Of a stretch of DNA of 17,991 nt, positions 14,146-17,991 are shown piece by piece. Made by a program: the position numbers and the translations under genes. Below the pieces are notes generated by a model. The model saw only the letters and a program-made list of their open reading frames with translations, was not told the origin of the DNA and ran no database searches. Every line of letters starts with the position of its first letter. Within the stretch, counting starts at the first letter, position 1. The stretch lies in assembly GCA_943913905.1 (NCBI GenBank), contig CALTZZ010000040.1:1-17991 (forward strand), read 5' to 3'. This DNA comes from an uncultured Dermabacteraceae bacterium. GTDB taxonomy: Bacteria; Actinomycetota; Actinomycetes; Actinomycetales; Dermabacteraceae.

Positions 14146-15248
14146 GGGGACCTGTCCTTCTTATCGGCGTTGGACTGATCGGCGGTTCCCTGGGACTCGC
14201 CCTCCGTTCTGCCGGAATCGAGGTGCGCATCCGTGACACGTCGCCTGGCACTGTTCGTCTTGCGGTGGAACTTGGGGTGGGAGAGGCCGACGGCGCTAAG
14301 GCCTGCGAGGCTCCTGAGCTCGTGATCGTAGCGACCCCACCGGATGTGACAGCGTCTGTCGTGGTGAGCGCCCTCGAGGAGTTCCCAGAGGCCACAGTGG
14401 TTGACGTGGCAAGCGTCAAAGACAGTATTGCGCGCGACGTTCATTCGGAGGCGAGCGAACGCGGCATCGATGCTGGACGTTACGTGGGTTGCCACCCCAT
14501 GGCAGGACGGGAAATCTCTGGCGTGGTTGCGGCCCGCTCGGACCTGTTCCGAGGACGCCCCTTTGTGGTGGTGCCTCACGGAGACTCCTTGGCACACTCC
14601 GTGAATCGTGCTCGCGAACTTGGGGCCACAGTCGGGGCATCGGTCGTGGAGCGAGCCCCGTATGCCCACGACGAATCAGTGGCGTACGTGTCTCACGTCC
14701 CGCAATTGGTGTCGAGTCTTTTAGCGTCCCGGCTTCCGTCGGCCCCCGGCGATGCCCTTCACCTTGCAGGCCAAGGGCTGAGGGATACGACCCGCATCGC
14801 GGCGAGCGACCCGCGGTTGTGGGTCGAGATTCTGAGCGCGAACGCGGCGGCGATTGGTCCGATCCTGCGGGGTCTGAAAGACGATGTTGACGAGCTTGCT
14901 CGGGCGTTCGATGACCTGGGGTCGTCAGAGCCGATCGGCGGTGCACGTGCCACGATCGCAACCACGATCGCGCGTGGAAACGAAGGCGTGCGTGCGATTC
15001 CAGGTAAACACGGAACGGGGACAGACGCCTTTGCGACCGTCACGGTGCTGATCCCCGATGAGCCGGGGCAACTTGCCCGGCTCTTGGCAGACATGGGGTC
15101 CGAAGGAATAAACCTGGAGGATCTACGCCTGGAACACTCGCTTGGGCAGCCCGTTGGTCTTGCCCACGTCAGCGTAGCGATGGCTCACGAAGAAGCACTC
15201 GCAGAGATGCTGACAACGAGAGGTTGGGCACGCGCCGGAGAACAGTAG
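14142..15248 (+). CDS. tyrA: prephenate dehydrogenase with ACT domain
   Basis: Oxidatively decarboxylates prephenate to 4-hydroxyphenylpyruvate, the precursor of tyrosine. The 368 residues comprise an NAD-binding Rossmann domain with GVGLIGGSLG (9-18), the catalytic-site segment GCHPMAG (116-122), a helical dimerisation domain with GLRDTTRIAASDPRLW (212-227), and a C-terminal ACT domain (about 288-355, with PDEPGQLARLL) that usually senses tyrosine. The GTG at 14142 overlaps the rluB stop (GTGA). A tyrA gene between rluB and cmk also occurs in other actinobacteria. Together with aroD on the other strand, it is the second aromatic-pathway gene in the window; the two are not in one operon. Confidence 0.93.
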   Translation: MRGPVLLIGVGLIGGSLGLALRSAGIEVRIRDTSPGTVRLAVELGVGEADGAKACEAPELVIVATPPDVTASVVVSALEEFPEATVVDVASVKDSIARDVHSEASERGIDAGRYVGCHPMAGREISGVVAARSDLFRGRPFVVVPHGDSLAHSVNRARELGATVGASVVERAPYAHDESVAYVSHVPQLVSSLLASRLPSAPGDALHLAGQGLRDTTRIAASDPRLWVEILSANAAAIGPILRGLKDDVDELARAFDDLGSSEPIGGARATIATTIARGNEGVRAIPGKHGTGTDAFATVTVLIPDEPGQLARLLADMGSEGINLEDLRLEHSLGQPVGLAHVSVAMAHEEALAEMLTTRGWARAGEQ

Positions 15249-15315
15249 GTTCCAGTGTGTCGCTCACACGCGTGAGGGCGCTAGGCTGGGATGCGTTCGT
15301 GCTTGACAGACACTT

Positions 15316-15321
15316 AAGGAG
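15316..15321 (+). promoter_or_regulatory. ribosome binding site deciding the cmk-der start
   Basis: AAGGAG ends five bases before the GTG at 15327. The in-frame GTG at 15321 overlaps this site itself, so 15327 is the better start and gives MDGVRIAIDGPAGSGKS. Confidence 0.75.
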
Positions 15322-15326
15322 TGCGT

Positions 15327-17477
15327 GTGGACGGCGTAAGGATTGCCATAGACGGCCCGGCGGGCTCCGGAAAATCGACAGTATCGCGCGAGGTAGCGAC
15401 CGCCCTCCAGGGCGGATACCTGGACACCGGCGCAATGTACCGCGCCCTCACAGTGTCGTGCCTTCGTGAAGGAATCGAGCTTTCCGATACTGATGCTGTC
15501 GTAGCCCACGCCGGTGTTGCTCCGATCCGCGTTGATACTGACCCGAGCCAGCCGCGCGTTTTTCTTGCGGAGGACGACATCACTGCGGAGATCCGCAGTG
15601 AAAACGTGTCGTCGCGCGTGAGTGCCGTTGCCACCAACATCGGTGTGCGAGCCATCATGCAGGAGCGACAGCGCGAAATCTTCGCAACGACGGCGAATGC
15701 GCGCGGCTTCTGCGTGGCCGAAGGACGGGACATCACAACCGTTGTTGCTCCTGACGCGGACGTGCGGATTCTCCTTACGGCAAGCGAGGAAGCGCGCCTT
15801 GCGCGCCGCTCCGGTCAGCTCGGCCTCGAGGATTCAGACGAGGTTCGTGCCCGAATGGAAGACCAGGTTCTGCGCCGAGACCGGGAAGACTCGCAAGTTT
15901 CGCAGTTCCTGACCGCCGCCGACGGGGTCACAACTATCGACACGACCACCCTCGACATCGACGAAGTGATCAACCTTGTTCTGTCGCTCGTGCCGGGCAT
16001 TGACCTGGTGGATGACGAGGACTGGACCGACGAAGACGAAGCTGCCGAACAGCAGCGGCTCGAAGCGTTGCGTGCTGGCTTGGAAGAATGGGAGCTGAGC
16101 GACGACGACACAGCCATTCTCGACGGGCTCGAGCCTGAAGAATTCGAGGATGCCGACGAGCGGATGCTGCCCGTGCTCGCCGTTATCGGACGCCCGAACG
16201 TTGGCAAGTCGACGTTCGTCAATAGGATTTTGGGCCGGCGCGAAGCGGTCGTCGAAGATACACCGGGCGTGACCCGTGACCGCGTCTTTTACGAAGCGAA
16301 CTGGGCCGGGCGCGACTTCATGCTCGTGGACACCGGCGGCTGGGAAGACAAGGTCGAGGGGATCAACTATCGGGTGGCGGAGCAAGCCGAGCTCGCCATC
16401 TCATTGGCCGACGCCGTCGTGTTTATCGTGGACGCCAACGTTGGAATCACCCAGACGGACGAACAACTTGTGCGCCTGCTGCGACGTTCTAAGAAACCGG
16501 TCTTGCTGGTTGCCAACAAGGTTGATGACGAGCGCGGTGAATTGGAAGCCGCGGCGCTGTGGAACCTTGGACTCGGCGAACCCCACCCCGTGTCTGCGCT
16601 GCATGGTCGTGGCTCGGGGGATGTGCTCGACCGCATGCTTGAGGTTCTCCCCGAGGAAGGCACCACGCGGGCTAAACCCACCGGCCCCCGCCGGATTGCC
16701 CTTCTTGGGCGGCCAAACGTGGGCAAGAGCTCGCTGCTCAACAAGCTTGCCCGCGAGAACCGTGTGGTTGTGGATCCCCTCGCCGGGACAACACGCGACC
16801 CGGTCGACGAGATCATCGAGCTCGATGGACGCGAGTGGACCTTCGTGGATACTGCGGGGATCCGTCGACGCGTCAACCAGTCCCAGGGCGCCGATTTCTT
16901 TGCGTCCATCCGCACTCAAGCGGCGCTTGACCGTGCCGAAGTCGCGGTCGTTCTCCTGGAAGCGACCGAAACGATTTCGACGCAAGATTTGAAGATCATC
17001 GACATGGTCCTCGAATCCGGTCGCGCCCTCGTGATCGCCTTCAATAAGTGGGACCTGATCGATGACGAGCGTCGCCAGGCGCTCGAGTGGGAGATCGAGA
17101 AAGACCTCAACCATGTTCGCTGGGCGCCGCGCGTCAACATCTCGGCGGTGACGGGACGTCACACCGACAAATTGGTGCCCGCCCTCGACCTCGCTCTTGA
17201 GTCGTGGGATACCCGCGTGCCAACGGCGCGGCTTAACGCTTTCCTTGGCGCCCTCGTTGCTGCGAATCCGCACCCTCTGCGGGGCGGAAAGCAGCCGCGA
17301 ATCCTGTTTGCGACCCAAGCGCGCACACGACCACCGCGGTTCATTATCTTCGCGTCCGGCTTCCTGGAGCACGGCTACCGCCGCTTTATCGAGCGCCGGC
17401 TGCGTGAGGACTTCGGGTTTGAAGGTTCACCGATCTCTATCAGCGTTCGTATTCGAGAGAAGCGGAAGCGGCGGTAG
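15327..17477 (+). CDS. cmk-der: cytidylate kinase fused to GTPase Der (EngA)
   Basis: One 716-residue frame carries two enzymes. Residues 1 to about 222 are CMP kinase, which phosphorylates CMP and dCMP: P-loop GPAGSGKST (10-18), YLDTGAMYRA (31-40) and VAEGRDITTVV (130-140). Residues about 225-280 form a strongly acidic linker rich in Asp and Glu. Residues about 281-716 are Der, a GTPase needed for 50S ribosome assembly: first G domain with GRPNVGKST (288-296), TPGVTRD, DTGG and NKVD (397-400); second with GRPNVGKSS (461-469), TTRD, DTAG and NKWD (573-576); then a KH-like domain ending in a basic tail (EKRKRR). All nucleotide-binding motifs of the three P-loop domains are intact. The 78-base gap after tyrA contains an 8-base palindrome (CACGCGTG, 15267-15274) and no clear terminator. 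cmk and der are adjacent in other actinobacteria, and fused forms are known in some, such as Bifidobacterium. Confidence 0.95.
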   Translation: MDGVRIAIDGPAGSGKSTVSREVATALQGGYLDTGAMYRALTVSCLREGIELSDTDAVVAHAGVAPIRVDTDPSQPRVFLAEDDITAEIRSENVSSRVSAVATNIGVRAIMQERQREIFATTANARGFCVAEGRDITTVVAPDADVRILLTASEEARLARRSGQLGLEDSDEVRARMEDQVLRRDREDSQVSQFLTAADGVTTIDTTTLDIDEVINLVLSLVPGIDLVDDEDWTDEDEAAEQQRLEALRAGLEEWELSDDDTAILDGLEPEEFEDADERMLPVLAVIGRPNVGKSTFVNRILGRREAVVEDTPGVTRDRVFYEANWAGRDFMLVDTGGWEDKVEGINYRVAEQAELAISLADAVVFIVDANVGITQTDEQLVRLLRRSKKPVLLVANKVDDERGELEAAALWNLGLGEPHPVSALHGRGSGDVLDRMLEVLPEEGTTRAKPTGPRRIALLGRPNVGKSSLLNKLARENRVVVDPLAGTTRDPVDEIIELDGREWTFVDTAGIRRRVNQSQGADFFASIRTQAALDRAEVAVVLLEATETISTQDLKIIDMVLESGRALVIAFNKWDLIDDERRQALEWEIEKDLNHVRWAPRVNISAVTGRHTDKLVPALDLALESWDTRVPTARLNAFLGALVAANPHPLRGGKQPRILFATQARTRPPRFIIFASGFLEHGYRRFIERRLREDFGFEGSPISISVRIREKRKRR

Positions 17478-17479
17478 TC

Positions 17480-17965
17480 GTGGCCACTCCTGAGTTCGTT
17501 CTGAGGCTTCGCGAAAAGGTAGGGCACGAACATTTGTGGCTCTCGGGCGTCACGATGCTGGTGTTCGACCCGTCGCGGGAGCATTGCCTGTTCGTGCGCC
17601 GCGCCGATAACGGTGCGTGGACGCCGGTGACCGGGATTATTGATCCAGGCGAAGAGCCCGCGACCGCTGGCAAGCGGGAAGTGCTGGAAGAAGCTGGCGT
17701 TGAGTGCGAGGTCCTCTACCTGGCATCAGTTGGGTCTGTAGGCCCGATGACCTATCCCAATGGTGACCGTGCGAGCTTTCTAGATGTCACTTTCGCGGCG
17801 CAATGGACGCATGGAGACCCCCATCCGGCTGACGGGGAAAACACAGAAGCTGCGTGGTTTCCGGTTGATCAGCCGCCGCCACTCAATGGTCGATTCACTC
17901 GTGACTTTGCCGCAGTACTGGCTCAGCTAGCGGAAGGCGACCACCGGGCGCGCTTTCAGCAGTAA
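17480..17965 (+). CDS. NUDIX hydrolase, substrate unknown
   Basis: A 161-residue protein whose Nudix box matches the consensus exactly: Gly52, Glu58, Arg66-Glu67, Glu70-Glu71 and Gly73-Val74 in GIIDPGEEPATAGKREVLEEAGV with correct spacing. Such enzymes split nucleoside diphosphates linked to another group, using a divalent metal bound by the Glu cluster. The substrate cannot be read from the sequence. The GTG at 17480 starts two bases after the cmk-der stop, so it is very probably co-transcribed and may depend on translation of cmk-der. No signal peptide or membrane segment is visible. The nearness to a nucleotide kinase allows a nucleotide-cleaning role, but this is only inferred from position. 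Confidence 0.88.
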   Translation: MATPEFVLRLREKVGHEHLWLSGVTMLVFDPSREHCLFVRRADNGAWTPVTGIIDPGEEPATAGKREVLEEAGVECEVLYLASVGSVGPMTYPNGDRASFLDVTFAAQWTHGDPHPADGENTEAAWFPVDQPPPLNGRFTRDFAAVLAQLAEGDHRARFQQ

Positions 17966-17975
17966 CGTGAACGGC

Positions 17976-17991
17976 GGGGAGGCCCCATGGG
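17976..17991 (+). CDS. possible start of a further gene, cut by the window end
   Basis: A good ribosome-binding sequence (GGGGAGG, 17976-17982) is followed four bases later by an ATG at 17987, and the window ends two bases after it. It lies 22 bases after the NUDIX stop on the same strand. With less than two codons visible, nothing can be said about the product, and the GGGGAGGCCCC stretch could equally be a small hairpin. Confidence 0.25.

Noticed and set aside
15303..15308. TTGACA, a perfect -35 box, upstream of cmk-der
   Set aside because: A -10 box at normal spacing would fall on the ribosome binding site and start codon (about 15326-15331), and no TATAAT-like sequence is there.
1..17991. 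Search for a defence system, mobile element, toxin-antitoxin pair or biosynthetic cluster
   Set aside because: Nearly every stretch is accounted for by recognised housekeeping genes, the gaps are short, and no integrase other than XerD, no transposase, no tRNA-flanked insertion and no repeat array was seen.

Overview
The window reads as ordinary, densely packed chromosomal DNA from a high-GC Gram-positive bacterium (Actinomycetota). Evidence: OpcA beside zwf, the long transaldolase form, GTG starts at about half the genes, and gene orders typical of actinobacteria. A member of the Actinomycetaceae or a close relative is my best guess, from the Cmk-Der fusion and moderate GC. That placement is inference. 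No rRNA, tRNA, CRISPR array, insertion sequence, prophage or transfer signature was seen, and no gap between genes exceeds 300 bases.

Layout. (1) 1-2504, plus strand: the end of gap, then pgk, tpiA and secG, i.e. lower glycolysis followed by a SecYEG subunit. Hairpins lie between gap and pgk, between tpiA and secG, and after secG. (2) 10063-2562, minus strand: tkt, tal, zwf, a fused opcA-pgl gene and aroD. This is an oxidative plus non-oxidative pentose phosphate operon ending in a type I 3-dehydroquinate dehydratase. It converges on secG at one shared terminator. (3) 10064-10302: a divergent control region between tkt and ctaB. (4) 10303-17965, plus strand: ctaB (heme o synthase), xerD, a ParA-type ATPase, rluB, tyrA, a fused cmk-der gene and a NUDIX hydrolase, with what may be the first codon of another gene at the edge.

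How the genes work together. Blocks 1 and 2 share triose phosphates and glyceraldehyde 3-phosphate. Zwf, its partner OpcA and the lactonase make NADPH and 6-phosphogluconate. Transketolase and transaldolase handle erythrose 4-phosphate, which feeds the shikimate pathway where AroD acts; TyrA in block 4 acts further along the tyrosine branch. Block 4 otherwise holds chromosome and ribosome maintenance genes (XerD, ParA, RluB, Der).

No new biological system stands out. The points most worth a second look are the OpcA-6-phosphogluconolactonase fusion, the absence of scpA and scpB between parA and rluB (which here overlap by one base), the type I AroD ending the pentose phosphate operon, the Cmk-Der fusion with its acidic linker, and several strong hairpins or palindromes between metabolic genes.
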